From the NCBI GenBank assembly GCA_039030915.1, contig JBCCDG010000007.1, positions 1 to 64,000 of the forward strand: DNA of 64,000 nucleotides. The letters run 5' to 3'. The position numbers and the translations under genes were made by a program. Positions 44,919 through 53,553 of the stretch are shown piece by piece. The stretch's first letter is position 1, and each line of letters starts with the position of its first letter. The DNA comes from Thermohalobaculum sp039030915. GTDB taxonomy: Bacteria > Pseudomonadota > Alphaproteobacteria > Rhodobacterales > Rhodobacteraceae. The notes beneath the pieces were generated by a model, which saw only the letters and a program-made list of their open reading frames with translations, was not told the origin of the DNA and searched no databases.

Positions 44919-45190
44919 GTGGCCCCGACGAAGATCTTGCAACCCCCGACCGCTCCGCGCCGCGGCTATTGCTCCTCGCGGCCATCGCCGGCGCGGCACT
45001 CGCCTTCGGCGCGCTCGCCCTTGCGGACTGGCTGGTGGGAGAGATCCCCGGCGTGGCGGCCGAGCTTCCCGGCGGCGCGCGGCGCACCCTCTCCGTCCTG
45101 CGCTACCCCGCGGCCTTCGTCGCCCTCGTCCTCACGCTCTCGCTCGGTGCGGGGCTCATCGACCGACTCCTCTCCCGCCTCCACCGCTGA
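44915..45190 (+). CDS. Small two-helix membrane protein, last gene of the redox module
   Basis: A 91-residue protein with hydrophobic helices at about 18-40 and 62-84 (YPAAFVALVLTLSLGAGLI) and a charged N-terminus. ATG 44915 overlaps the preceding stop by four bases. No family recognised. Size and coupling suggest a small stabilising subunit of the Rieske/Cys-motif membrane complex. Confidence 0.65.
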   Translation: MSGPDEDLATPDRSAPRLLLLAAIAGAALAFGALALADWLVGEIPGVAAELPGGARRTLSVLRYPAAFVALVLTLSLGAGLIDRLLSRLHR

Positions 45191-45303
45191 CGAAGCGCCA
45201 CACACAGATCGCGTATCCGTGATTCCGGCCTCTCGCATTCATCTCCCGTTAGCATTGGGGACCGCACAGTCCCCGGTCGACGAGGGAAGGCACGGGTGAT
45301 CAT

Positions 45304-48027
45304 GTGGCCGAGTTTCTGTTCTCCGCGGGCGGATACGCACCGCATGGCTACTGCCTTGCGTGGGAGCCGACGCTGCTCTGGCTCCACATCATCTCCAACG
45401 CGCTGATCGCGCTCGCTTATTTCACCATTCCCATCGCGATGTTCCGCGTCGTCTCCCGTCGCCGCGATCTGCCGCGGCGGGAGCTTGCCTGGCTCTTCGC
45501 CGCCTTCATCCTGCTATGCGGGGCGACCCACGCCGTCTCGATCATGACGTTCTTCGTGCCGATCTATGGCTTCGAGGGGGTGCTCAAGGCCATCACCGCC
45601 GCGGTATCGACGATCGCCGCCGTCATGCTCTTCCGCCTCGGGCCCGAGCTTCTGAGGATCCCGGGGCGCACTCAGCTTGTCGAGGCCAATGCCCGCCTCG
45701 CCGCCGAGGTCGCCAACCGTCGCGAGGCGCAGGAGGCGCTGCGCCGCACCAACGCGGAGATCGAGGCGCGGATCGCCGAGCGCACCCGCCTCCTGCGCGA
45801 GAGCGAGGAGCGCTACCAGCTTGCCATCGATGGCTCATGGGAGGGGGTTTGGGACTGGCGGATCGAGGACGACACCACGATCTGGACCGATCGCAACCGG
45901 GAGCTCCTGGGCTACACGCGCGAGGCCTTTCCCGACCGGATGGCGAGCTGGCGGGATCGTATCCATGCGGAGGATCTGCCCGGCGTGGAAGCGGCACTCC
46001 ACCGCCATCTCGAGGATGGGGAGCGGTTCGAGCGGCGCTACCGCATCCGTGCTGCGGATGGCAGCTGGCACTGGTGGGAGAGCCGCGGTACCGCCCTCCG
46101 CGACGCGGGCGGGCGCGCTGTCCGCATGCTCGGCATCAACCGCGACGTCACCGATGAGGTCGCCCGCGCCGAGGAGCTGAGCGCGGCGCGGGGCGCGAAC
46201 GAGGCCAAGAGCGCCTTTCTCGCGCGCATGAGCCATGAGCTGCGGACCCCGATGAACGGCGTGATCGGCATGGCCGACCTGCTGCGCAGCTCGAAACTCG
46301 GCGAAGAACAGCGCATTGCGGTCGAGACCATCGTGCGCTCCGGCGAGAACATGCTGGAGATCATCAACGACGTGCTCGATCTCTCGAAGGTCGAGGCCGG
46401 CGCGCTCGAACTCGCATCGCAGCGGGTAGACCTCCACGAACTGATCGAGGATATCGGCGCGCTCCTCGCGCCCTCGGCCCGCAGCAAGGGGCTCGAGCTC
46501 GTGGTCGATCTCGACTGCTCGATGCGCGGCGTCTTTCTGGCCGACCGGATGCGCCTCCGCCAGATCGTCACGAACCTCGTCGGAAACGCGGTCCGCTACA
46601 CCGACGAGGGACATGTCACCATCGGCCTCGGCTCCGGCGGAGAGGCGGTGGAGGATGCCGATGCGCAGGGCGAGGAGGTGATCATCACCGTCAGCGACAC
46701 CGGCCCCGGCATCCTTCCTGCGGATCGGGAGCGTATCTTCTCCACCTTCGCGCAGGGCGGCACCGCCGATCAGCGTGAGGGCGGGACGGGCCTCGGGCTC
46801 GCCATCTGCCGCCAGCTCTGCGTTGCCATGGGCGGCGGGATCGAGGTGAGCTCCACGCCCGGCGAGGGCGCCGTCTTTACCTGTCGCCTGCGCCTGCTCC
46901 CCGCGCCTGCGGAACCGTCGAAGGACGCACCGGCGGATGTCGGCGCGCCGATGGCCGGCGCCGGCCGCGCGGTCGTCGTCGCGCGCAATCCCGACAAGCG
47001 GCTCGCGCTGCAGCGGCTCCTCCGATGCTGGGGCTGGGAGGTCGACACGAAGGCGGGGATCAACGGGCTCGGCGGGGACCCGCCCGGGGCCGTCCCCGCA
47101 ATGGTCGCCCTCCTCGACGAGACGGCGCTCGCGCCCGAGCCGGCACAGGCGCTGACCCGGCTCGGCCCGGATACCGCACCATGCTTCATTCTCCCGCCCG
47201 ACAGCATGCTGATCGAGAAGCTTCGCGTCGCGCATCCCTGCATGCCGATCTGCGGCGATCCCGTGCGCGCAGCCTCCCTGCGCAAGGCCCTCGGCCGCAT
47301 GGTGGCAACCTCCGCAACCGCGCAGGCGCCGGATGAAGGTTCCCTGGCGAGTGTCGAGCCCGCCGACCGGGGCGCAGGCGCCGTCGAGGACGAGCCGGTG
47401 CAAATGTCCGGCGTCTTCGGCAGTCATGCGGCCGAGGAGCTCTCCGCCGCCCAAGCCACAGACGCGCGCGCAGAGCCTGAAGCCCTGCCCGACCGCGCGG
47501 CGCAAGTATCCGGCGGCGCGGGCATGGACGACGAGCCGGCAGTGGCGGAGGATGCCGCCGCGCAACATGCCGGCGACGCACCGCCCGTCGCCCGGGATCG
47601 ACAGGCCGTCGTGTTGGTGGCGGAGGACAACAAGATCAATCGCCTCGTCATCGCCAGCATGCTCGAGGGCCGGGTCGGCAGCCTCGTCTTCGCCAATACC
47701 GGGAGGGAGGCGGTCGATCTATGGCGCGAGCACCGCCCCGCGCTGATCTTGATGGACCTGCAGATGCCGGACATGGACGGCTACGCTGCGACGCGGGCGA
47801 TCAGGCAGGAGGAGGCGCAGAGCGGTCATCACCGAACGCCGATCATCGCGCTCACGGCCAACGCGATGGCCGATGACCGGCAACAGACGATCGAGGCGGG
47901 CATGGACGACTTCATCGCCAAGCCGGTGCGGCAAGAGCAGCTCATCGAGCTCACGGACCGTCGTCTCGCAACCCACGAAAGCTCTACTGCCGCCAAAGCA
48001 TCCGTATCCGCGGCAGGAGGCGGATGA
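45304..48027 (+). CDS. Hybrid sensor kinase with ethylene-receptor-like N-terminal domain
   Basis: A 907-residue kinase beginning at GTG 45304 (ATG 45302 is out of frame). Three helices in residues 22-112 match the plant ethylene-receptor sensor: SNALIALAYFTIPI in helix 1 and FILLCGATHAVSI in helix 2, with the copper ligands C72 and H76. The Asp that precedes FFIALAYF in ETR1 is Asn here (N32). A coiled coil (about 125-165), a PAS domain (170-290), the kinase core with H311 in RMSHELRTPMNG, and an ATPase domain (G box DTGPGILP) follow. A degenerate receiver (about 550-665) and an intact C-terminal receiver (about 765-890, LILMDLQMPDMDG) end it. Partner regulators are not adjacent. Confidence 0.9.
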   Translation: MAEFLFSAGGYAPHGYCLAWEPTLLWLHIISNALIALAYFTIPIAMFRVVSRRRDLPRRELAWLFAAFILLCGATHAVSIMTFFVPIYGFEGVLKAITAAVSTIAAVMLFRLGPELLRIPGRTQLVEANARLAAEVANRREAQEALRRTNAEIEARIAERTRLLRESEERYQLAIDGSWEGVWDWRIEDDTTIWTDRNRELLGYTREAFPDRMASWRDRIHAEDLPGVEAALHRHLEDGERFERRYRIRAADGSWHWWESRGTALRDAGGRAVRMLGINRDVTDEVARAEELSAARGANEAKSAFLARMSHELRTPMNGVIGMADLLRSSKLGEEQRIAVETIVRSGENMLEIINDVLDLSKVEAGALELASQRVDLHELIEDIGALLAPSARSKGLELVVDLDCSMRGVFLADRMRLRQIVTNLVGNAVRYTDEGHVTIGLGSGGEAVEDADAQGEEVIITVSDTGPGILPADRERIFSTFAQGGTADQREGGTGLGLAICRQLCVAMGGGIEVSSTPGEGAVFTCRLRLLPAPAEPSKDAPADVGAPMAGAGRAVVVARNPDKRLALQRLLRCWGWEVDTKAGINGLGGDPPGAVPAMVALLDETALAPEPAQALTRLGPDTAPCFILPPDSMLIEKLRVAHPCMPICGDPVRAASLRKALGRMVATSATAQAPDEGSLASVEPADRGAGAVEDEPVQMSGVFGSHAAEELSAAQATDARAEPEALPDRAAQVSGGAGMDDEPAVAEDAAAQHAGDAPPVARDRQAVVLVAEDNKINRLVIASMLEGRVGSLVFANTGREAVDLWREHRPALILMDLQMPDMDGYAATRAIRQEEAQSGHHRTPIIALTANAMADDRQQTIEAGMDDFIAKPVRQEQLIELTDRRLATHESSTAAKASVSAAGGG

Positions 48028-48098
48028 GGGCCGCGCCGTCACCCATCCGGCGCTCCCATCACGCCACCGCGCCCGAGGTCGTCATTGCCGTGGGACCA

Positions 48099-48173
48099 TG
48101 GCTGGGGCGGCAGGATTCGAACCTGCGCATGGCGGTACCAAAAACCGCTGCCTTACCGCTTGGCTACGCCCCA
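48099..48173 (-). tRNA. tRNA-Gln (anticodon TTG)
   Basis: On the minus strand the sequence folds as a full cloverleaf. Acceptor TGGGGCG pairs with CGCCCCA, the D arm contains AGCGGTAAGGC, the anticodon loop is TT-TTG-GT and the T arm has GGTTCGAATCC. Discriminator G and an encoded CCA follow (48102-48099). The T1-A72 pair and G73 are typical of tRNA-Gln. The gene is antiparallel to tRNA-Pro 268 bases away. Confidence 0.95.
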
Positions 48174-48182
48174 ATCGCCCCT

Positions 48183-48211
48183 GTCTTAGGCCGCCGGCGT
48201 GGGAGCGACAA
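48183..48211 (-). promoter_or_regulatory. Predicted promoter of tRNA-Gln
   Basis: Reading the minus strand, TTGTCG (48211-48206) and TAAGAC (48188-48183) are 17 bases apart, and the tRNA begins 9 bases after the -10 box. Position and spacing are what a short-leader tRNA promoter should have. Confidence 0.5.
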
Positions 48212-48397
48212 GCCCGACGGGGCCACCGGCCCAGCGGTGCGGCGGCCATCCCAGGCCCTTCGTTATCCCGCTTGCGAACAGCGGTCGTCGGTGCATCTCG
48301 GGCCAGCCGACCGCCGCTGCCTTCGACAGGGTGCTTCGCGGTTCGCTGAGCGCCCTTCGCCGCATGACCACCCGGGCCGAGAGACGGATCTGCGCCC

Positions 48398-48426
48398 TTG
48401 CGCCGGGCGCGGCGCCCGCGTATATC
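48398..48426 (+). promoter_or_regulatory. Predicted promoter of tRNA-Pro
   Basis: TTGCGC at 48398-48403 and TATATC at 48421-48426 are separated by exactly 17 bases. The spacer is GC-only, and the tRNA starts 15 bases after the -10 box, implying a leader of under ten bases. The GC-only stretch immediately before the start site is compatible with growth-rate control. Confidence 0.6.
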
Positions 48427-48441
48427 GCCCCAGCGCTGGAT

Positions 48442-48518
48442 CGGAGTGTAGCTCAGCCTGGTAGAGCACTGTCTTCGGGAGGCAGGGGCCGCAGGTTCGA
48501 ATCCTGCCACTCCGACCA
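48442..48518 (+). tRNA. tRNA-Pro (anticodon CGG)
   Basis: A complete cloverleaf. Acceptor CGGAGTG pairs with CACTCCG, the D arm contains AGCTCAGCCTGGTAGAGC, and the anticodon loop TT-CGG-GA sits on a CTGTC/GGCAG stem. A T arm with GGTTCGAATCC, discriminator A and an encoded CCA complete it. C1-G72 is typical of bacterial tRNA-Pro. The stretch just downstream holds degenerate mobile DNA, and tRNA 3' ends are common integration sites. Confidence 0.95.
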
Positions 48519-48552
48519 TCACTTTCAACGACTCAGTCGCGGCGCACGCCTA

Positions 48553-48584
48553 TCGCCATCTCCGAGGTGTCTCGGAGATGGCGA
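48553..48584. repeat. Perfect 14-bp hairpin downstream of tRNA-Pro
   Basis: TCGCCATCTCCGAG (48553-48566) and CTCGGAGATGGCGA (48571-48584) are perfect inverse complements around GTGT. No T run follows on either strand. It could stop tRNA-Pro transcription as a factor-assisted terminator, or be a mobile-element end. Confidence 0.6.
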
Positions 48585-48904
48585 GTCGGTGGGGTGCCAG
48601 GCGACGCTTTACGTTCATGCGGACAGCCGCCGTTCAATCGCAAACTCCCTGGCCAACAAGAGCCAATGATCGAAGCGAAGCCGTGTACGGCTTCAGCGCT
48701 GCAAGCGGTTCTCGAGCGCCGACGTTTTCGAAGCAGGGAAGACGCCGCAGCTCGTTGCATCGGCCAGCAGACGGAGCCGCTGCGACAGGTCTCAAGCAAC
48801 ATCCAGATTGACGGATAAGGGCGCCGCTCGGTTCTTCGGTTGATGTCTCGAAACCAGGGCCGCCGCGCTCGAATCTGACCTTGCCGGGGAACATCCCGAC
48901 CTGC
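48585..48904. other. Scar DNA after tRNA-Pro, no gene supported
   Basis: No frame here has start, ribosome binding site and protein-like composition over a useful length, and composition is slightly less GC-rich than around it. It separates the tRNA-Pro hairpin from the pseudogenes. Probably decayed mobile or accessory DNA. Confidence 0.35.
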
Positions 48905-49170
48905 ACCTATCCATGAGGGCCGGCTCGAGGATCTGGTCGCCTCCCATCAGCTCCGTCAAATCGCGCACGCTGCTGTCGGGGAGGATGAGGATGACGCTGC
49001 GGCCGTAGCGAAAGGTCGCGGGGCGGCAAATCCATGGCGACCACGCCGGCAGGTCGCTCGGCCGCGCTGGCGCAGCCCAATGCGATCAACCGATCGCATG
49101 TGAGGTCGATGTTGGGTTTGGGCGCGCTCTTCGCATCGAAATTCCAGGGGTCGTTGATCGCCACCACGGC
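48905..49170 (-). pseudogene. Frameshifted remnant of an unrecognised gene
   Basis: A GTG pair at 49170/49167 with AAGGAG a proper distance upstream opens INDPWNFDAKSAPKPNIDLT and continues as CDRLIALGCASAAERPAGVV. Near 49020-49030 the sensible reading moves to another frame, giving ATFRYGRSVILILPDSS and then VRDLTELMGGDQILEPALMD. Both halves look like real protein and are joined by one frameshift. I do not recognise the family. It starts within 30 bases of the end of the transposase remnant and may have belonged to the same element or to an interrupted gene. Confidence 0.4.
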
Positions 49171-49197
49171 GAGAACTCCTTGGATCTCCGGGGAATG

Positions 49198-49731
49198 TCA
49201 CGCCACCGGCACGTCGATGATCGCCTGCATCCGCTTGCCGACGTGCCCGAGCGGTGGCGGGGCATGAAACGATCATCGTATGCGCTCTCATAGTGGGCTG
49301 GTCGATCGGTAGCCTGTCCTCGGTGGCGCGCTGGCTTGTCACTGCCGATCACCGCAGCCGGAAACTGCGCGTAGTGGACCTGAACCTGGGCGCGGACTGG
49401 TGTCTCGACCCATCGCCCCGCCCGAACATGCCGCGCAGGGTGATCTTCTTCCAGTAGCGTTGCGCGGACCGCAGGCTGCCGTCGCAGCGGGGTAGCCGAC
49501 CAGCGAGGCGTGAAGCGCCGCCAGATCGACCGCGCCGCTCACGGTTCGGATGTACCACCGCTCTGTCGCCTTCGAGACCGCCGCCGGCTCGCAGAGCTGG
49601 CCATTTCATCCGTGCACAGCGCCCCTCTTCATGTGTGTCACGCGATACCGCACCGCATCCCTCGCTCACACCGAGACATCGGGCGATCGCAGCTGCTGGC
49701 GCTCCCCGCGCTTCTAAACCCCGATCTTCAT
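49198..49731 (-). pseudogene. Decayed IS21-family (IstA-like) transposase
   Basis: Reading the minus strand across frames recovers the order of an IstA-type transposase. It starts at ATG 49731 (AGAGG upstream), then a helix-turn-helix RGAPAAAIARCLGVSEG/AVRYR, then DLAALHASLVG, SAQRYWKK, VETPVRAQVQVHYAQFPAAV, and at the end RPAHYESAYDDRFM and PPLGHVGKRMQAI before TGA at 49200-49198. The remnant is about 178 codons where intact proteins have roughly 450-500. The catalytic DDE core between the AQFP and AHYE motifs is deleted, and at least three frameshifts plus an in-frame stop are present. No istB partner is seen. The family call comes from motif order and is fairly safe. Confidence 0.6.
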
Positions 49732-50176
49732 GCGAGCCTCTTCGCGAAGCTGGCCTATCGGTCGCCCCCGACATCGACCGCTTGAGGTCTTCTCGGCTGG
49801 ACGCGGCGATCCGCGATACTGAGTGTCGCCCCAGCCCGCCTGTCGCGCGTCGCCTCATGACCGGTCGGCGATGTCTGGATCAGCCGGGCCGCATGCCAAG
49901 CCTGGCGTAGGAAGGATGCCGGGCCGCTACCCTCGGAAACGCGCCGGCTCAGGCCTTATCGGTTGAGGACGCGCGGCGGAAGAAGCTCGGGGTCATCTCA
50001 GTTTCGACGAGGCGATGGCCAAGCCTTGGCCAGCATCGGTCCGGAGACGGCGGCGCGCGCGACGAATGAGCGCCTGCACGGATAGGGGTATAGCCATTGC
50101 GAAACGCGCAGCCGCGGGCCTCGCATAACGGAACCATGCTCTCGCGAAGGCGCAGCTGTCGGATGACGGGCCAAGC
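49732..50176. other. Gene-free stretch upstream of the transposase remnant
   Basis: About 445 bases up to the stop of the GGDEF-like gene. No supported gene, RNA or clear terminal inverted repeat was found. It probably holds the worn end of the insertion element and older flanking DNA. Confidence 0.35.
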
Positions 50177-51202
50177 CTATGCGGCAGGGCTGCGCTCGCC
50201 CGTTTTCGTGCTGCGATCCTTCGACAATGCTTGGATGGCGCGGGCGAGCAGGGCGCCCGGGCGCTCGCCGCGCATGCGGGTGGCGCTGCCGAAGGAGGCC
50301 GTGATTGTCGCGACGGGCTGGCGGGTCTGGGTGCTGATCATCGTCATCTCCCCGACGCTCTCACGCAGGGTGCGCACCACCTCATACGCACTCGTCACGT
50401 CCCGGTTGCGCGCGAGAAGGGCGAAGCGGTCCGTGTCGAGCCTGACTGCCACGTCCCCGTCCCGCTGTGCCGCGCGCAGGAGGGAGGCGCAGCGATTGAG
50501 CACATGCTCCGCGGGCTTTCGGCCGAAGCGGGCAACGAAATCGTCATAGCCGTCGAGCTCGAGCAGGATGAGGCTGAGCGTCTGACCCGCCTTCTCCGCC
50601 TCCGAGCCGAAGCGGGGCAGAGCATCCTCGAAGAAGCGCCGGTTCGGCAGCTGCGTGACCGGGTCGAGCAACACGCTCTGGCGCAGCTCGCGCAGTTCCC
50701 GCTGCATCGCCAGCATCTGCGTGCGCATGGTCTCGAGCCCGCCACCGAGGTTGGCGATAGCGCGCACATGCTGCTGCGTCTCACGCCGAAGCTCGGCCAG
50801 CACGCGCTGCTTTGCGACAGGGGTCGGCGCCTTCTCGAGCGCGCGGTCTGCCTGCTCGATCTTGTAGGCCAGCGCCTCGCCATGGGCCGCGCCGCCCTCC
50901 ACGAGGTCGATCACCTCGGCCAGGTCCTCGCCCATGCGCGACCCGATCCGCTCGACCCCGTCGTTGATGCTTTCGGGCGACAGATGCGCCTGGTACAGCT
51001 CGTTGATGAGCGTGAGCGGCACGTCGCCCGAGGCCAGCGCCTCGTCGATACGCGCGCGCACCGCATCGTTGCCACCGCTCACATAGGTGTACCAGACCTC
51101 ATAGGCCCGCGGGAAAGGCGGTACCCGATAGCGTTGCGCGAGGTCCAGCGCGCGGTTGGCCAGCACCCGCGCCTCGGCGAATGGCGACTGCTCGCGCTCC
51201 AT
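50177..51202 (-). CDS. GGDEF-domain protein with degenerate active site
   Basis: A 341-residue protein with an alpha-helical N-terminal half (about 1-165; RVPPFPRAYEVWYTYVSGG is typical of alphaproteobacterial members) and a C-terminal GGDEF fold (about 175-325, opening LLDPVTQLPNRRFFED). The active-site signature that should read GGDEF is DTDRF in AVRLDTDRFALL, losing both glycines and the catalytic Glu. It is therefore unlikely to make cyclic di-GMP and may instead bind nucleotides or partners. No transmembrane segment. It stands next to mutL with a 204-base gap. Confidence 0.9.
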   Translation of the reverse strand: MEREQSPFAEARVLANRALDLAQRYRVPPFPRAYEVWYTYVSGGNDAVRARIDEALASGDVPLTLINELYQAHLSPESINDGVERIGSRMGEDLAEVIDLVEGGAAHGEALAYKIEQADRALEKAPTPVAKQRVLAELRRETQQHVRAIANLGGGLETMRTQMLAMQRELRELRQSVLLDPVTQLPNRRFFEDALPRFGSEAEKAGQTLSLILLELDGYDDFVARFGRKPAEHVLNRCASLLRAAQRDGDVAVRLDTDRFALLARNRDVTSAYEVVRTLRESVGEMTMISTQTRQPVATITASFGSATRMRGERPGALLARAIQALSKDRSTKTGERSPAA

Positions 51203-51406
51203 GACAGGTCCCTCTCACCACGCTGCGGACCGCCCCCTTGCGGCCCCCGTCGCCACCGTCATAGCGCGCGTAGGTAAGCAGTCGGTGAAGCTGCAGCCGG
51301 GATCGACGATATCGCTGGGCCCGATCGCGCGGCGGCGTGGCGCCACCCGTCCACAGTCGCGCCGCCAATCGGCCCGGCCGCCGCGAAAGCGCCCTGCCCC
51401 TGACCG

Positions 51407-53377
51407 TCAACGCCGCTCGAAGAGCTTCTCGAGCTGCACACGGCCGAGGCGCACGGAGGTAGGGCGCCCGTGGTTGCAGCGCTGCGCCCCCGGCGTCGTC
51501 TCCATCTCGCGCAGGAGCGCATCCATCTCCGGGACCGTCAGTCGCCGCCCTGCGCGCACCGAGCCGTGGCAGGCCATGCGTGAGAGCACGGCGTCGAGCC
51601 GCGCCTCCAGGCTCTCGGCCGTGCCGCTTTCCTCGAGCCCGTCGGCCACGTCGCGGAGGAGGGCGGCGGGACAGGCCTCGCCCAGAAGCGCCGGCACCGC
51701 CCGCACGCAGACCGCGCCCGCGCCGAAGGCCTCGACTTCGAGGCCAAGCTCCAGCAGGAGCGCGGCCGCATCGATCACGGGCCCCGCCTGATGGCCAAGC
51801 TCGACGATCTCGGGGATCAGCAGCGCCTGGCGCGGCACGCCATGCTCGGTCCGTGCCCGTTTCAGCCGTTCCAGCACCAGCCGTTCATGCGCGGCATGCT
51901 GATCGACGAGCACGATGCCCTCTGCAGTCTCGGCCAGGATATAGGTCTCGTGAAGCTGCGCCCGTGCAGCGCCGAGGGGCAAGTTGAGCGCACCGTCCTC
52001 GGACGGGCAGTGCGCCCGCGCGCTCCCGGCTGGCGCGCGCATCGCATCAAGGCTCGGCTCGCCACCGGCGGTGGGCATCGGCGGCAGCGGCGCCTGCAGG
52101 GCCGCAGCCTCCGCGAATCCCTCCGGCCCGGGGCGACCGGCGCCCGCAGGCGGCTTCCACTCGCCCCAGCGCGCGCCCGGCCGCCGCAGGGGGGAGGTAT
52201 GGGCATGGGTCGGGATGCGGTCGGCGGCACCCACCGGTCCGGTTTCCGCAGCACCTCCGCCACCGGGGTCGATCATGCCGCCGAGTGCCGCGTCGGTCAG
52301 CCCGTGCCCCGTCAGATGCCCGGCCTCGGCAAGCGCGCGGCGGAGCGCCGTGACCACCAGCGCGCGGGCCGTTGCCGGATCGCGAAAGCGCAGCTCCGCC
52401 TTGGCCGGATGCACGTTGATGTCTACAGCCTCGGGCGGGCAGTCGAGCCAGAGCACCGCCACCGGATGGCGGTCCCGCGCCAGGAAGTCGCCATAGCCCG
52501 CGCGCAGCGCCGAGAGCAGCAGCCGGTCCCGCACCGGCCGGCCGTTAACCACCAGGTACTGATGCACGGCCGCGCCCCGCGCGATGCCGGGCAGCCCCGC
52601 CAGCGCCGCCAGCCGCAGCCCCTCCCGCTCCGCATCGACCGCGACGGCGTTCTCGGCAAAGCCGCCGCGGATGAGCCGGTCCGCCCGTGCGCGCCGCTGC
52701 GCCGCCAGCGGGCCCGTCTCGGGCGGGTAGTCGAAGACCCGCCGCGGCGCGCCGTCGCCGCTCGCATCAAGGAGCGTGAAGCCGACGCCGGGGGCGGCCA
52801 GTGCCATGCGCCGCATCGCCTCGCCCACCGCCTGCGCCTCGGCCCGGGGGCTCTTGAGAAAGCCGAGCCGCGCGGGCGTGGCGGAAAAGAGATCGCGCAC
52901 TGTCACGGTCGTGCCCGGCGCCCGCGCCGCGGGGCGCACCGGCCCGGGCGCGCCGCCTGCCACCGCGATGGCCGCCGCCTCCGCGGCGCCCCGCGCCCGC
53001 GTCACGATCTCCAGCCGCGCCACCGCCCCGATGGAGGGCAGCGCCTCGCCGCGAAAGCCGAGGGTCCGGATGTTGACCAGATCGCTGCCGTCGATCTTGG
53101 AGGTGGCATGGCGGGAGAGCGCGAGGGCGAGTTCCCCGGCCGGGATGCCCGCGCCGTCGTCCTCCACCCGGATGAGCGACCGCCCCCCGTCGGCCAGCGT
53201 CACCTCGATCCGCCGCGCGCCCGCGTCGAGCGCATTCTCCACCAGCTCCTTCACCGCCGAGGCCGGACGCTCGACCACCTCGCCCGCCGCGATCCGGTTC
53301 TGCGCCGCCGCGTCGAGCTGGCGGATCGGCCGGCGAAGCGGTGCTGCGTCTGTGGGCGGCTGGAAGAGGTCGTTCAC
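51407..53377 (-). CDS. mutL: DNA mismatch repair protein MutL
   Basis: A 656-residue MutL. The N-terminal GHKL ATPase shows NRIAAGEVVERPASAVKELV, ENALDAGA, DDGAGIP and TLGFRGEALPSI in order. A Pro/Gly-rich linker (about 350-460) leads to the dimerisation/endonuclease domain with DQHAAHERLVLERL, which satisfies the metal-site pattern DQHA-x2-E-x4-E, plus ACHGSVRAGRR and CNHGRPT. It should thus be a nicking MutL, as expected for an organism without MutH. I chose GTG 53377. ATG 53413 in frame is the alternative. It lies upstream of the M16 pair on the same strand. Confidence 0.95.
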   Translation of the reverse strand: MNDLFQPPTDAAPLRRPIRQLDAAAQNRIAAGEVVERPASAVKELVENALDAGARRIEVTLADGGRSLIRVEDDGAGIPAGELALALSRHATSKIDGSDLVNIRTLGFRGEALPSIGAVARLEIVTRARGAAEAAAIAVAGGAPGPVRPAARAPGTTVTVRDLFSATPARLGFLKSPRAEAQAVGEAMRRMALAAPGVGFTLLDASGDGAPRRVFDYPPETGPLAAQRRARADRLIRGGFAENAVAVDAEREGLRLAALAGLPGIARGAAVHQYLVVNGRPVRDRLLLSALRAGYGDFLARDRHPVAVLWLDCPPEAVDINVHPAKAELRFRDPATARALVVTALRRALAEAGHLTGHGLTDAALGGMIDPGGGGAAETGPVGAADRIPTHAHTSPLRRPGARWGEWKPPAGAGRPGPEGFAEAAALQAPLPPMPTAGGEPSLDAMRAPAGSARAHCPSEDGALNLPLGAARAQLHETYILAETAEGIVLVDQHAAHERLVLERLKRARTEHGVPRQALLIPEIVELGHQAGPVIDAAALLLELGLEVEAFGAGAVCVRAVPALLGEACPAALLRDVADGLEESGTAESLEARLDAVLSRMACHGSVRAGRRLTVPEMDALLREMETTPGAQRCNHGRPTSVRLGRVQLEKLFERR

Positions 53378-53553
53378 GATATAGCGGTCCCTGATTGACG
53401 GACCACTATCCATAGCATCCCGAAGACCGAGGGCCAAGCGTAACACGCCGCCGCCGCCCGTCGCCACGGGCGCCAACGTCGAAGGGCGCCGCGAGTGCCG
53501 CGCGGCCAGGGGTGCAAGGGTAGACGCGGCGCCTGGAGGCGCCCGCAGGGGAT

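Noticed and set aside
49034..49267. Plus-strand frame inside the scar region
   Set aside because: It is the mirror of the minus-strand remnant, which has a good ribosome binding site and more protein-like sequence.
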